Shown: positions 18,166-27,254, counted from the stretch's first letter. The stretch is 64,000 bases of DNA from Bog-756 sp963837805 (GCA_963837805.1 CAWIOU010000039.1:28616-92615), one strand, 5' to 3'. Notes: generated by a model not told the origin, from the sequence alone. Numbers and translations: made by a program.

Positions 18166-18783
18166 CTACTCCTCGCCGCCCATGGTTCCGTACGTGGGAA
18201 CACCCGCGGTCTCATAGACCAGGTGAAGGCCGCCGCTCGGATAGGTGACCGATTCGGTGAGGCGCAGCGCGGTGGGCATGGTCCCGTCGGCGAACACCCG
18301 CTTGCCGCGGCCCAGCAGCAACGGGTACACCCATAGGTTCATCCGGTCGACCAGGCCGAGGCGCAGCAGGGACTGCACGAGGTCGAGACTCCCGATGACG
18401 TGGATTTCATCGACGCGCCCCTTGAGGGCGGTGACGTGCTCGGCGAGGTCGCCGGTGATGAGCGTCGAACCCTGCCAGGCGAGCGGGCCGGAGAGGGTGC
18501 GGCTGGCAACGTATTTGGGGACGCCGTTGAGCAGACCGGTGAACGGGACCTCCGGCGAGGCGTGCGGCCAGGAGTCGGCGAAGATCTCGTAGGTTCTCCG
18601 GCCCAGAAGGAGGGCGTCCATGCTGCTCGCCTGCTCGAAGATGACCTCGCCCGACTCCTCGTCCGCCACCGGGGCCTGCCACCCGCCGTGGGCGAAGCCC
18701 CCTTCGCGGTCCTCGTCGGGCCCTCCGGGCGCCTGGGCCACTCCGTCGAGGGTCACGAACTCGGTCACGATGAGTTTGCCCAT
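18166..18783 (-). CDS. Dihydrofolate reductase / RibD C-terminal domain family protein
   Basis: A 205-residue protein of the DHFR-like, RibD C-terminal family. It starts MGKLIVTEFVTLDGVAQAPG and has the LLLGRRTYEIFADSWP strand-helix, a VIGSLDLVQSLLRLGLVDRM segment and the closing LLLGRGKRVFADG. Such proteins bind NADPH, but the substrate is generally unknown; they are common single genes in actinobacteria. ATG 18783 is used because the family starts there; an in-frame start 15 bases earlier is possible. It may be unrelated to the surrounding pathway. Confidence 0.85.
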   Translation of the reverse strand: MGKLIVTEFVTLDGVAQAPGGPDEDREGGFAHGGWQAPVADEESGEVIFEQASSMDALLLGRRTYEIFADSWPHASPEVPFTGLLNGVPKYVASRTLSGPLAWQGSTLITGDLAEHVTALKGRVDEIHVIGSLDLVQSLLRLGLVDRMNLWVYPLLLGRGKRVFADGTMPTALRLTESVTYPSGGLHLVYETAGVPTYGTMGGEE

Positions 18784-18894
18784 GGTGTGCTCCTTCACTG
18801 GTAACGATGCGTTCCTGAATAAGACGTGGCCGTCGTGTCGAACTCATCGTGCCACGGTGAAGGTGCCCGGATCGCCGCTCGGCCGGCGCGCCGG

Positions 18895-19779
18895 TCAGAG
18901 GCGTCGGGCCACCGGCTTGGCGCGCTCGGAGGCATCCGGGGCGAAGGCACGGATCATCCCGTCCTGGGAGAAGGAGGCCAGCAGCCCGCCCTGCTCGGTG
19001 AACACCTGGCCACGGACGAGCGACATGCCCCCACCGACCTGCACGCTCTCGTGGTGGTAGAGGAGCCAGCCATCCCACTGCACCGGTTCGTGAAAGGTCA
19101 CCGCAATGGCCATGACGCCGGTGGAGAGTTCGTGATGGGCCATCGATGTGCCTACTCCCCGGTGGGCCCGCATGGTGGCCGAGATGGACAGATGCCCGGT
19201 GAAATGGGCGATCAACGCCTTGGCCAACGCGTCCTCTGCCGGGACGAGCGCGTACCGAACCCACGCGTCGAGGATCGGAGGACCGACCTCGTCCGGGTCG
19301 TTCGGGTCGCGCACGCCGTCGAGCCGCAGCTCGCGCCCGACCATGGGCATCGGGCACGGATTGGCGTCCACCGGCGGACCGACCGGCGGCATGACCGCCC
19401 CATGCCTGATGAGGTCGAGGTGGACCACGTCCAGCAGGACGGTCACCGAAGCACACCGTCGTCCCTCCTGGACGACAGCCACCACGGCGCTGGCAAAGGT
19501 TCGGCCGTCGTGGAGCACGTCCACGTCGAACACGAGTGCGTGATGGTCGTCGACGACCCGGAAGAACACCGCATGGGCCGAGCGAGCGGTGTGATGGGGG
19601 AAGGTCTTCGAGGAGGCCACGACGGCCTGGGCCAGCAGTTGGCTGCCGTCGACCACCCGTCGGCCTCCCCCGTCGCTGACCCCGGTGAACCGACCGTCGC
19701 CGGCCGGCGCGACGTCGAAGATCTCGAGCATCCGTTCCAGCGACGACGCCCGTGCCGCCGAGGGCGGCGGACCGCTCAT
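18895..19779 (-). CDS. Acyl-CoA thioesterase family protein (double hotdog)
   Basis: A 294-residue TesB-like thioesterase. The N-terminal hotdog has LEIFDVAPAGDGRFTG and GSQLLAQAVVASSKT with the helix, and HAVFFRVVDDHHALVFDVDVL. The C-terminal half has GTSMAHHELSTGVMAIAVTFHEP and HESVQVGGGMSLVRGQVF. It is paralogous to the protein at 22978, with the same DPDEVGPP segment. The ATG overlaps the stop of the upstream DUF427 gene (ATGA). It would hydrolyse acyl-CoA, releasing CoA from dead-end or final intermediates. Confidence 0.85.
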   Translation of the reverse strand: MSGPPPSAARASSLERMLEIFDVAPAGDGRFTGVSDGGGRRVVDGSQLLAQAVVASSKTFPHHTARSAHAVFFRVVDDHHALVFDVDVLHDGRTFASAVVAVVQEGRRCASVTVLLDVVHLDLIRHGAVMPPVGPPVDANPCPMPMVGRELRLDGVRDPNDPDEVGPPILDAWVRYALVPAEDALAKALIAHFTGHLSISATMRAHRGVGTSMAHHELSTGVMAIAVTFHEPVQWDGWLLYHHESVQVGGGMSLVRGQVFTEQGGLLASFSQDGMIRAFAPDASERAKPVARRL

Positions 19780-20165
19780 CGTCCGGAGACGGGAGGGTCG
19801 GCCACCCCGATCCGGACCTGGACCGTGTCCTGGAAGAAGGCCACGTAACCGGCCAGGCGGCCCACCTCCGGATAGGGCTCTTCGTAGGACCACACCAGCA
19901 CCTCTTCGCCGGGCGCCTGGTACCGGCGATAGGTCGCCGTGCCCTTGAACGGGCACCGGGTCGTCCGGTCATCGGGTCCGAACCGGTCCAGCCGTACGTC
20001 GTCGGGGGGAAAGTAGAAGACCAGGCCGTGATCCTGCTCGTCGACCAGCAGGCACCGCTCGCTGTCGGCGAGCACCTCGCCGCCGGCGGACACGGTCACC
20101 CGGTTGCGGCGGGCCAGGATATCGACGCGGTAGTCCGGACGATCGACGAAGGCCGACGGTTCCAT
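19776..20165 (-). CDS. DUF427 domain protein
   Basis: A 129-residue DUF427 (beta-barrel) protein. It shows the family pattern VTVSAGGEVLADSERCLLVDE, YFPPDDVRLDRF, then CPFKGTATYRRY and VWSYEEPYPEVGRLAGYVAFF. Function of the family is unknown. Two ATGs lie six bases apart; the inner one at 20165 has AAGGAG at the better distance. It is coupled to the thioesterase and divergent from the small ABM gene across a tight inverted repeat at 20210-20228. Confidence 0.85.
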   Translation of the reverse strand: MEPSAFVDRPDYRVDILARRNRVTVSAGGEVLADSERCLLVDEQDHGLVFYFPPDDVRLDRFGPDDRTTRCPFKGTATYRRYQAPGEEVLVWSYEEPYPEVGRLAGYVAFFQDTVQVRIGVADPPVSGR

Positions 20166-20209
20166 GGGCATTCTCCTTCTGACCACGATCGGTGATGTGA
20201 CCGTAGTAT

Positions 20210-20228
20210 GGCTGGTCGGAAACCAGCC
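20210..20228. promoter_or_regulatory. GGCTGGT-N5-ACCAGCC inverted repeat
   Basis: Perfect 7-base arms around CGGAA in the 85-bp gap between divergent DUF427 and ABM genes. It could be an operator for both, or a hairpin in the leader of the rightward gene, which starts 22 bases further on. Confidence 0.5.
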
Positions 20229-20250
20229 GAGCCACCGAAGGAGTTCCTCG

Positions 20251-20550
20251 TTGATCATCGTGATGGGCACCTACCATGTTCCACCTGACCAGCGGGGGCG
20301 ATTCATGAGCTCCAAGCTCGAGCAGGTGGAGAGGACACGCAACGAGGCGGGGTGCCTCGAGTACGCCTTCTCGGCCGATGCCCAGGAGTCCGATTTGGTC
20401 CGGCTCATCGAGAAGTGGGAGTCGATGGCTGATCTGGAGGCCCATATCCAAGGACTGCGGACCGGGCCGGCGGAGGCGCCGGTGGTGGAGGTGACCGGCT
20501 CGACCTTCACCGTGTTCGAGGGCGAGCCCGCCCGCATCCCCGGGTCATGA
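20251..20550 (+). CDS. ABM-domain small monooxygenase-like protein
   Basis: A 99-residue antibiotic-biosynthesis-monooxygenase-fold protein: LIIVMGTYHVPPDQRGRF, TRNEAGCLEYAFSADAQ and RLIEKWESMADLEAHIQ match the family order. TTG at 20251 is chosen because AAGGAG precedes it by 8 bases and the first strand (IIVMGTY) is then complete; GTG 20260 and ATG 20263 are alternatives. The only other ABM gene here (13396) belongs to a different subgroup. It is followed by the ferredoxin gene 63 bases on. Function not predictable beyond fold. Confidence 0.78.
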   Translation: MIIVMGTYHVPPDQRGRFMSSKLEQVERTRNEAGCLEYAFSADAQESDLVRLIEKWESMADLEAHIQGLRTGPAEAPVVEVTGSTFTVFEGEPARIPGS

Positions 20551-20613
20551 CCGCCGCCGAGCCACCTCGGGGGTTCGTCAACGCATCGATCGCCAATGGA
20601 TACACTGCTGGCC

Positions 20614-20805
20614 ATGCGGGTGATCGTCGACTTCGATCTGTGTGAGTCCAACGCCTTGTGCATGGCCGCCGCCCCCGAGGTCTTCGAAGTGCGGGACGAC
20701 GACTTTCTCTACGTACTCCAGGAGGAGCCGCCCGAGGAGTTGCGGGACAAGGTCAACGAGGCCGCCCGCTCCTGCCCGAAGGTGGCCATCACCATCGTCG
20801 ATTAG
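20614..20805 (+). CDS. Small [3Fe-4S]-type ferredoxin
   Basis: A 63-residue acidic ferredoxin with Cys10, Cys16 and Cys54-Pro (CESNALC ... SCP), the spacing of the 3Fe-4S ferredoxins that feed actinobacterial P450s. It begins MRVIVDFDLC. An in-frame ATG at 20596 would add six residues not seen in the family. No good ribosome site precedes 20614; TACACT at 20601-20606 could be a -10 for a leaderless message. It is the only stand-alone ferredoxin in the window and may serve all five P450s with the reductase at 62864 or one elsewhere. Confidence 0.85.
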   Translation: MRVIVDFDLCESNALCMAAAPEVFEVRDDDFLYVLQEEPPEELRDKVNEAARSCPKVAITIVD

Positions 20806-20841
20806 TCCGTCGCCGGTTGCGGCCCGTCGGGCCTCGCCAGC

Positions 20842-22326
20842 TCAGGCGTCGGTCAGTCGGGCAACCACGGTCCTCCGGAGGAGCTTGCCGGTGTCGGTCC
20901 GCGGAAGTTCGGGCCAGAACTCGATGACTTCGGGTGTCTTGGACGACCGGAGACGGGTTCGCACCAGGTCGCGGAGTTCCTCGGGGTCGGTGTCATGACC
21001 GGGTTCGGCCACGACGACGGCCATCAACCGCTGACCCCACTGCTCGTCAGGGACCCCGACCACCACCGCGTCCACGATGCCGTCGTGGGAGACGAGCACG
21101 TCCTCGATCTCCGCGGGGGCAATGTTCTCGCCGCCGCGGATGATGGTGTCGTCGGCCCGCCCCTCGACGAACAGGTACCCGTCGGCATCGATCCGTCCGC
21201 GATCCCGGGTCGGGAACCACCTATCGTCATCGAGGACGGCCACCCCGGCGTACTCACCGGAGATCTGTTCGCCGCGGAGGAACAACAGCCCGGTCTCGCC
21301 CGGTCCGAGCACGGTACCGTCCTCGTCGCGGACCTCGAGCTCGATCCCGGGCACCAGGCGACCGACCGAGCCGAGGCGGGCCCGGGCCTGCGGGTCCTCG
21401 GACTCGAAGGCGGCGCGGTGGTCCTCCGGACCGAGCAGGGCGATGGTCGAGCTCGTCTCGGTGAGGCCGTAGGCGTTGACGAATCCGGTGGTCGGAAACA
21501 GCTCCAGCGCCCGGTTCAGCACCGGCGCCGGCATGCGGGCGCCGCCGTAGGAGAGGGTCTGGAGGCTCGGGGTGTCGGCGTCCTCGGCGTCTCCGAGATG
21601 GCTGACGACCTGGGCCAGCATGGTCGGGACCACCATGGCCTGGGTGACCTTCTCGTCGCGGACGATCTGCAGCCAGGTCTCCGGATCGAAACGGTCCAGG
21701 TAGATGATCCGGCGGCCGGCGTAGAGATTGCTCAAGAGGTTGGCCACGCCGGCCACGTGGTAGGGCGGGACCGACACCAGCGTGGCGTCGCCTTCTTCGG
21801 CACTGGCGAATTCCACCGTGCCGAGGAGATACGACATCAGGTGGCGGTGACGGAGGACGGCCGCCTTCGGGGCCGCGGTGGTGCCGCTGGTGTAGAGCAG
21901 CACGCACGGAAGATCCGGGTCCGGCGGCAACGGCGACTCGGAGCCATCCGGGCGGAGCGAGTCCACGAAGTCCTGGCGTTCGGCTGACCGGGCAGGATCG
22001 GCGAAGGGCGGCGGTTCACCCTCGTAGATCACGAACGATCCGACGTGGGCCTCGTACTGGGCGGCAAGCTGCTCGGCTCCCAGCCGGTAGTTGAGAGGAA
22101 TGAACGGCACCCCGGCGCCGGCCGCTCCGAACAGCGCCACCGGGTAGGCGAAGTGGTTGCTCCCGAGGTAGATGACCGAGGGGACGCCGAGGTCGCTGAA
22201 GTACGACGACGCGGCCCACGAATATTCGATCAGCATGCCGTGGTCGAAGGTCCGGTCGCCGAAGGTCACCGCACCCCGGTCGGCCAGGCCGGACTGGGCC
22301 ATGTCGAGTACGAGGCCGAGATGCAT
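20842..22326 (-). CDS. AMP-forming acyl-CoA synthetase
   Basis: A 494-residue ANL ligase. Motifs: LLYTSGTTAAPKAAV (phosphate loop), PYHVAGVANLL, NAYGLTETSSTI, DRGRIDADGYLFVEGRADD-type hinge (TRDRGRID ... GRADDTIIRGGENI), and LPRTDTGKLLRR with the C-terminal lysine. It converts an acid to acyl-CoA. It is 9 bases after the small conserved gene at 22336, a pairing that suggests a functional link. The other synthetase here (5913) is a different subfamily with the usual TSGTTGRPKG. Confidence 0.9.
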   Translation of the reverse strand: MHLGLVLDMAQSGLADRGAVTFGDRTFDHGMLIEYSWAASSYFSDLGVPSVIYLGSNHFAYPVALFGAAGAGVPFIPLNYRLGAEQLAAQYEAHVGSFVIYEGEPPPFADPARSAERQDFVDSLRPDGSESPLPPDPDLPCVLLYTSGTTAAPKAAVLRHRHLMSYLLGTVEFASAEEGDATLVSVPPYHVAGVANLLSNLYAGRRIIYLDRFDPETWLQIVRDEKVTQAMVVPTMLAQVVSHLGDAEDADTPSLQTLSYGGARMPAPVLNRALELFPTTGFVNAYGLTETSSTIALLGPEDHRAAFESEDPQARARLGSVGRLVPGIELEVRDEDGTVLGPGETGLLFLRGEQISGEYAGVAVLDDDRWFPTRDRGRIDADGYLFVEGRADDTIIRGGENIAPAEIEDVLVSHDGIVDAVVVGVPDEQWGQRLMAVVVAEPGHDTDPEELRDLVRTRLRSSKTPEVIEFWPELPRTDTGKLLRRTVVARLTDA

Positions 22327-22335
22327 GGTGCAGGG

Positions 22336-22641
22336 TCAGTCCGAGGAAGGAAGGGGCTTGGCGCTCTTGACGTCGAGGACCTCGCCGTCGAGAGCCAGCA
22401 CGCCTTCGCCGGGCTTGGAGCACAGGACCTCGATGGTGTCCGCCGGGTCGACGTAGCGCTTGCCCAGCAGGACCGTTCCCTCGGCACCCGGGAGGATGTC
22501 GGTGGCCGACACCTCCTCGTCCGGGCCGACCATGGGGACGCCGCCCGAGGTCAGCGTGGACGGGTGGTCCGGCGCCCGGATGACCACCACCTCGGTCGTC
22601 CCCACCGCGCTCCGCAGCCGTGTCCCGGCCTTCATCTCCAT
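22336..22641 (-). CDS. Conserved small protein of unknown function
   Basis: A 101-residue protein I cannot assign to a named family. It starts MEMKAGTRLRSAV and has a hydrophobic strand TTEVVVIRAP, an acidic centre VGPDEEV, a single Cys in VLCSKPGEG and an end AKPLPSSD. The GTRLRSAV...TEVVVIRAP arrangement recalls small conserved actinobacterial proteins next to acyl-CoA ligases, from memory only. It is 9 bases upstream of the acyl-CoA synthetase and surely co-transcribed. It might be a partner or carrier for the ligase, but no motif shows this. Confidence 0.75.
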   Translation of the reverse strand: MEMKAGTRLRSAVGTTEVVVIRAPDHPSTLTSGGVPMVGPDEEVSATDILPGAEGTVLLGKRYVDPADTIEVLCSKPGEGVLALDGEVLDVKSAKPLPSSD

Positions 22642-22977
22642 CGATGGTCCTTTCCCTCGCTCGGGCCTTCGCTACTCACCGGACGACCCGGTCGACACGT
22701 TCACAGCCCGGGTACTGTGCACGACTGGTTCCACCGGGCCACCCGCAGATGCCGGATCCGGCCCCGGGGATCCGGCTCACCTGTCGAGCCATCCCAACAG
22801 GTGCGTCCCCGATCATTTCGTCGGTCGGAGACGGAAGTTTTCGGAGCGATGATACACCGAATCGGCTAGGGGCCATGGGGCCGAAACCGCCTGCCCGACC
22901 TCCGACCCCTGTGCCATGATCCCGAATGCGGCGAACCCGGTCCGGTGGCCGCCGATGAGCCACCCCGGAGGAGCAGC
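22642..22977. other. 336-bp divergent intergenic region
   Basis: No gene seen. It separates the leftward small protein/ligase unit from the rightward thioesterase. It contains a strong inverted repeat, GCCGGATCC / GGATCCGGC (22751-22759 and 22768-22776, 8-base loop), and a less GC-rich patch around 22835-22860 that may hold the rightward promoter. Confidence 0.6.
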
Positions 22978-23829
22978 ATGACCGAACTAGCCGACCTGGT
23001 GAACGTGCTCGATCTCGAACCGCTGGACGACGGGCATTTCCGGGCCCGGAACTTCACGGCCGGGTTGGGGGGCGTCGTCTTCGGCGGGCAACTGCTGGCC
23101 CAGTCGATCGTGGCCGCGTCGACCGTGGATCCCTCCAAGGAGGTCAAGTCCATCCACACCGTGTTCTCCCGAGCGGGCGCACTCGACCAACCGCTGGACA
23201 TCGAGGTGGATCCCATGCACGTGGGCCGGGCGCTGGCCAGCGCCACGGTCACCGTCCGCCAGGGTGAGCGGCTGTGCACGCGGTCGTTGGTCCTGCTGAG
23301 CGCGGTCGAGCCGGACCTCATCCGACACGGGACCGAGGCCCCCGACGTCGGTTCGCCCGATGACGCCGGTCCGATCGGGGGGGAAGGCTTCTGGGAGATC
23401 CGGGTGGTCGGAGGGGTCGATATCTCCGACCCGGACGAGATCGGGCCGCCCGAGTTGGCCGTGTGGGTCCGCTTTCCGGGGGCCGAGGCCCACGGAGTCC
23501 TCGGCCAGGCCCTTCTGGCCTATGCCACCGACGGCTTCCTCATCGGGACGGCGATGCGACCCCACCCCGGCGTCGGACAGTCGATGGCCCACGTCTCCAT
23601 CTCCACCAGCGTGCTGAGCCACACCCTCACCTTCCACGAACCGGTCGATGCCGGGGAGTGGCACCTGCTGGCTCACGAAAGTCCGTATGCCGGCCGGGGC
23701 CGTACCTACGGACGAGCCAACATCTTCTCCGCCGACGGGCGGCTGGTCGGCTCCTTCGTGCAGGACAACATGGTCCGCGGCTTCGCCCCCGACCAGAGGC
23801 CGGCCGCCGGCCGGCGATCCCCGACCTGA
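22978..23829 (+). CDS. Acyl-CoA thioesterase family protein (double hotdog)
   Basis: A 283-residue TesB-like thioesterase, paralogue of the one at 18895. First hotdog: LNVLDLEPLDDGHFRARN, FGGQLLAQSIVAAS, SIHTVFSRAGALDQPLDIEV. Second: GTAMRPHPGVGQSMAHVSIS, LTFHEPVDAGEWHLLAHESPYAGRGR-type motif (LTFHEP ... HESPYAGRGR). ATG 22978 has GGAGGAG upstream; the longer frame to 22945 has no such site. Role: cleavage of acyl-CoA. The twin thioesterases suggest that CoA recycling from stalled intermediates matters in this pathway. Confidence 0.87.
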   Translation: MTELADLVNVLDLEPLDDGHFRARNFTAGLGGVVFGGQLLAQSIVAASTVDPSKEVKSIHTVFSRAGALDQPLDIEVDPMHVGRALASATVTVRQGERLCTRSLVLLSAVEPDLIRHGTEAPDVGSPDDAGPIGGEGFWEIRVVGGVDISDPDEIGPPELAVWVRFPGAEAHGVLGQALLAYATDGFLIGTAMRPHPGVGQSMAHVSISTSVLSHTLTFHEPVDAGEWHLLAHESPYAGRGRTYGRANIFSADGRLVGSFVQDNMVRGFAPDQRPAAGRRSPT

Positions 23830-23983
23830 CCCACGATGCACCCCGGAGGGCGCCCGCGCCCCCGGGGGCGACCTCCGGCTGCCCGTTCCGGCCGGCACAA
23901 GGCCATCCACCAGCGGATTCGACCCATTTTTCCGAACGTGCCAATTCCTAAAGCGGCGGGAGAATACCGCCGAAACTGGAAGG

Positions 23984-26089
23984 ATGGGAGTGGCGAGGAA
24001 TTCCCCAACCGATCACCATGTAGCTGGTCTCTATACCCAGATGCTGTTGAAGCCGCTGATCGAAGAGTTGTCGGCCGACGGGGTCCAGGAGATGCTGTCC
24101 AGGTGCGGAGAGACCCGCACCCTCGAAGAGCTCTGTGATACCTCGTCCTGGAGCTCCTATGAGCAGTTCAGATCTCTTCTCCAGGAGGCCAGACGCAGCT
24201 TGGACTCCCGCTCGCATCCCGGGGCATCGGGCCTCCGTTCGGTCCTCATTGGCAATACGGAACTGGTCGAGACGGCGCAGGCTTTTGGATCTCCTTCGAG
24301 CCTGTTCAGCACCAACAGCACCGAAAATCCGTTCCTTCCCATACGGGGGTATGAGACCACCGAGATTGACGCAAATGAGTGGACCATACGCGAATGGTTT
24401 ATCGGCGGGTTCGACCCGTACCCCGAGTTCTGCGAGTTTGCCATCGGACTGCTGGCGGTCATCCCCATGGTCTTCGGTCTCCCGGCCGGGGATGTCACCG
24501 AGGTGGAGTGCCAATGCAAAGGTGACCCGGCATGCCTCTTCCGGTTGTCCTGGCAGTCCGACGACGAGACGTCACGGATCGAATTCCTCGAAATGCGGAC
24601 ACAGCTTCTCGAGACCCGTCTCAGCCAGGTGCACGACATGATCGAGGACCTGGCCACCAACGAGCGGTACGAGGATGTGCTCCAAGGAATTGTGGGCTCA
24701 TCCCAGCGGGTCGTCGGCGCCGGAGGCGCCCTGCTCGCCCTGGAAGCCCGTCCGGCGGTTTCCCGACGGATCTATGCGCAAGGACTCACCGAGGCCGAGG
24801 CCTCCTCACTGGCCGGGGAGCTCCTGGACGGTGACGAGGTCCGCCAGGAGGTGTGCACAGTGGAAGTGGCTTCGGCCCGTCGGCGCTATGGAGTGTTGGC
24901 CGTCGAGGGCCAGGGCGGGGTGTTCGCTTCGCAACTGCGGGGAGCGCTCAACACCTCCGCGCGGCTGGCCGCGGCCACCCTCGATTCGGCCGACGCCCTG
25001 GAGAGCGCCCGCCGTGAGGCCAACACGGCCCAGGTCCTGCTGGCCCTGACCAGCTCGCTGGCCGAGATAGAGAACACCGATGAAATGGTCCTCCGGGTGG
25101 TCCAGGCCGTCCCCGCCCTCATCGACTGCGACCGGGTCGCCCTCTTCCTCGATGACATCAGCCGGGAGGAGCCCTTCCTCGACGGGACCGACCAGGAATT
25201 GCCAGGTGATCGCGATCTCCGCCTGGTGGCGTCGTCGGGCTACCCGGACGAGGCCATCGCCACGCTCCGATCGGCCCCATTCGACACCACGGTGTGCGCC
25301 GATGCGGTCTTCGAGAACGGGGTGGTCAGCCAGTTCCCCTCGGATTTCGGGACGACGGCGGCGATCATCGCGCCCATCCATTCAGCCGAACGGGTCATCG
25401 GGTACATGGTGGCCGGCGTGACCAGCGACCCCGAGCGCCTGGCCATCACTCCACATCTCGTCGACCGCATCAAGGGATTGGCGGCCCAAGCCTCGATTTC
25501 GATCAGCAACGCCATTCTGGTCGACCAGATCCGGCATCAGGCGGTCCACGACGCGTTGACCGGGCTGCCCAACCGCTCGTTGATCCTCGACCGGACCGAG
25601 CAGATGCTCGCTCGGGCCCGCCGCAGTCCGGCACCGGTGGCGGCCCTGTTCATCGACCTCGACGGGTTCAAGGACATCAATGACACGCTCGGACACAGCG
25701 TCGGGGACCAGGTGCTCAGAGAGGTCGCGAGCCGCCTGGCCGCGGCCATGCGGGCCAGCGACAGCGTCGGCCGGCTCGGTGGCGACGAATTCGTCGTGCT
25801 CGTCGACGGGGGCAACGCGGCCACCGCCCCGGAGATGGTCGCCGGCCGGCTCCTGTCGGTCCTTCGGGCCCCGTTCGAGATCGAAGGGGTGGCCGGCCCG
25901 CTGACGGTGACGGCCAGCATCGGGATCGCCATCGGATTGCGACCCTCGGCCACCGAACTGCTCCGGGACGCGGACATCGCCCTCTACCAGGCCAAGTCAC
26001 AAGGGAGGGACTGTCTCTCGGTCTTCCTGAGCGAGAATCCTGACCCGAAGCCCGGGAACGTACTCAGGCCGGCTCCTTCAACCCGATGA
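23984..26089 (+). CDS. Ligand-sensing diguanylate cyclase (V4R/XylR_N-like + GAF + GGDEF)
   Basis: A 701-residue signalling protein. Residues about 55-190 resemble V4R/XylR N-terminal sensor domains, ending with Cys176, Cys178 and Cys184 in ECQCKGDPACLF, the metal-binding end of that fold. Next come a GAF-like region (about 225-345), a second GAF (about 350-510) and a GGDEF domain with DALTGLPNR, DLDGFKDINDTLGH and an intact GGDEF at 599-603. It should make cyclic di-GMP in response to a small molecule, in XylR relatives an aromatic. ATG 23984 has GGAAGG before it; the frame extends upstream without homology. Its 3' end overlaps the convergent amidohydrolase by 26 bases. Confidence 0.85.
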   Translation: MGVARNSPTDHHVAGLYTQMLLKPLIEELSADGVQEMLSRCGETRTLEELCDTSSWSSYEQFRSLLQEARRSLDSRSHPGASGLRSVLIGNTELVETAQAFGSPSSLFSTNSTENPFLPIRGYETTEIDANEWTIREWFIGGFDPYPEFCEFAIGLLAVIPMVFGLPAGDVTEVECQCKGDPACLFRLSWQSDDETSRIEFLEMRTQLLETRLSQVHDMIEDLATNERYEDVLQGIVGSSQRVVGAGGALLALEARPAVSRRIYAQGLTEAEASSLAGELLDGDEVRQEVCTVEVASARRRYGVLAVEGQGGVFASQLRGALNTSARLAAATLDSADALESARREANTAQVLLALTSSLAEIENTDEMVLRVVQAVPALIDCDRVALFLDDISREEPFLDGTDQELPGDRDLRLVASSGYPDEAIATLRSAPFDTTVCADAVFENGVVSQFPSDFGTTAAIIAPIHSAERVIGYMVAGVTSDPERLAITPHLVDRIKGLAAQASISISNAILVDQIRHQAVHDALTGLPNRSLILDRTEQMLARARRSPAPVAALFIDLDGFKDINDTLGHSVGDQVLREVASRLAAAMRASDSVGRLGGDEFVVLVDGGNAATAPEMVAGRLLSVLRAPFEIEGVAGPLTVTASIGIAIGLRPSATELLRDADIALYQAKSQGRDCLSVFLSENPDPKPGNVLRPAPSTR

Positions 26090-27254
26090 GCTCGAACATG
26101 TTGCCCCCCATGATCTTGTGGACCGCCGCCGGCGGGTAGAGGTTCGACACTTCCTCGGCCCACTCGAAGGGCTCCGCCAGCCCCTCCGGGTGCGGATAGT
26201 CCGACCCGAAGAGGATGTGCTCCGGGGTCATCACATCGATCAGGGCTTCGAGCGAGTCCTCCCAGAAGGGGTTGATGTAGATATTGCGGAGGAAGACCTC
26301 GCGGGGGTGTTCGAGGAAGGCGTTGGGCATCTTTCCATATGTCTTCTCGAGGCCCTTGAGGCAGGGAAGGGCCCAGCTCCCGCCGTTCTCCACGCTCATC
26401 AGGCGGACGGTCGGAAATCGGCTCAACATCCCGTGGCAGATCGCCGACGACACCGCATCACTGATCGGCCTCCCGGTGTTGACGGCGTCGGTGAACGGCC
26501 GGGGGGCGAACGGCTCCATGTCGCGTCCGTCACCCTCCCATTCGTTGGCATGGCGTTGGTATCCGGAGTCCGAGGCGTGCATGGCCACCAGCACCCCGGA
26601 CTCGGCCACCTTCCGCCAGAACCCGTCGAATTCGGGGAGGAAGGGAGACCGGGTCCCCCGGGTGCCGGCGACCGGGCCCGGCCGGAGCAGGACCACCTTT
26701 GCTCCGCGCTCGAGCACCCATTCGAGCTCCGCGATCCCACGCTCCGGCAGGCAGGGGTTCACCACCGGCGTGGCGAAGATCCGCTGGTGATAGTCGAAGG
26801 TCCACTCGTCGTGGAGCCACTGGTTGTAGGAGTGGATGACCGTGCAGGTCATCTCCGGGTCGTCCAGCAGATTGACCTCGATGAGGCTGGCCAAGGTGGG
26901 GAACATCAGGGCTGCATCCACACCGGTCTCATCGAGAAGGGCGAGGCGGGGTCCGGCCGATCGGAAGGCATCGATGGCCCGCATGGGCGTGCCGGCCATC
27001 TCCCGGAGTGATTTGCCTTCGGTGTTGTTCCCCGAGAAGTAGTCGGCAAAGGCACCGGGCGGGGCCACGACCTCGAAGGTGGGATTGGGGATCGACTCGC
27101 TGATGTGATTGTTGATGGCGATCTTGGTCCGCCCCTTGACCTGCACGTACTTGACGAAGCCCTCGAACTGCTTCGGGAGGTAGCGGGTCAGTGCATCCTC
27201 GGTCTCGTAGAGGTGGTTGTCGGCGTCGAATATCGGGCCTTCATACCTGCTCAT
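26064..27254 (-). CDS. Amidohydrolase-2 family metal-dependent hydrolase
   Basis: A 396-residue TIM-barrel hydrolase/decarboxylase of the amidohydrolase-2 (PF04909) family. Motifs: FDADNHLYE (metal-binding DxxxH), VLVAMHASDSGY, and the C-terminal FGSDYPHPEGL with the catalytic Asp. Members hydrolyse C-C or C-N bonds or decarboxylate. ATG 27254 has GAGGA upstream and starts at the conserved MSRYEGPIFDADNH. The 47-bp repeated element lies 65 bases upstream. The gene is monocistronic or nearly so. Two family relatives lie at 32528 and 50540. Confidence 0.88.
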   Translation of the reverse strand: MSRYEGPIFDADNHLYETEDALTRYLPKQFEGFVKYVQVKGRTKIAINNHISESIPNPTFEVVAPPGAFADYFSGNNTEGKSLREMAGTPMRAIDAFRSAGPRLALLDETGVDAALMFPTLASLIEVNLLDDPEMTCTVIHSYNQWLHDEWTFDYHQRIFATPVVNPCLPERGIAELEWVLERGAKVVLLRPGPVAGTRGTRSPFLPEFDGFWRKVAESGVLVAMHASDSGYQRHANEWEGDGRDMEPFAPRPFTDAVNTGRPISDAVSSAICHGMLSRFPTVRLMSVENGGSWALPCLKGLEKTYGKMPNAFLEHPREVFLRNIYINPFWEDSLEALIDVMTPEHILFGSDYPHPEGLAEPFEWAEEVSNLYPPAAVHKIMGGNMFELIGLKEPA

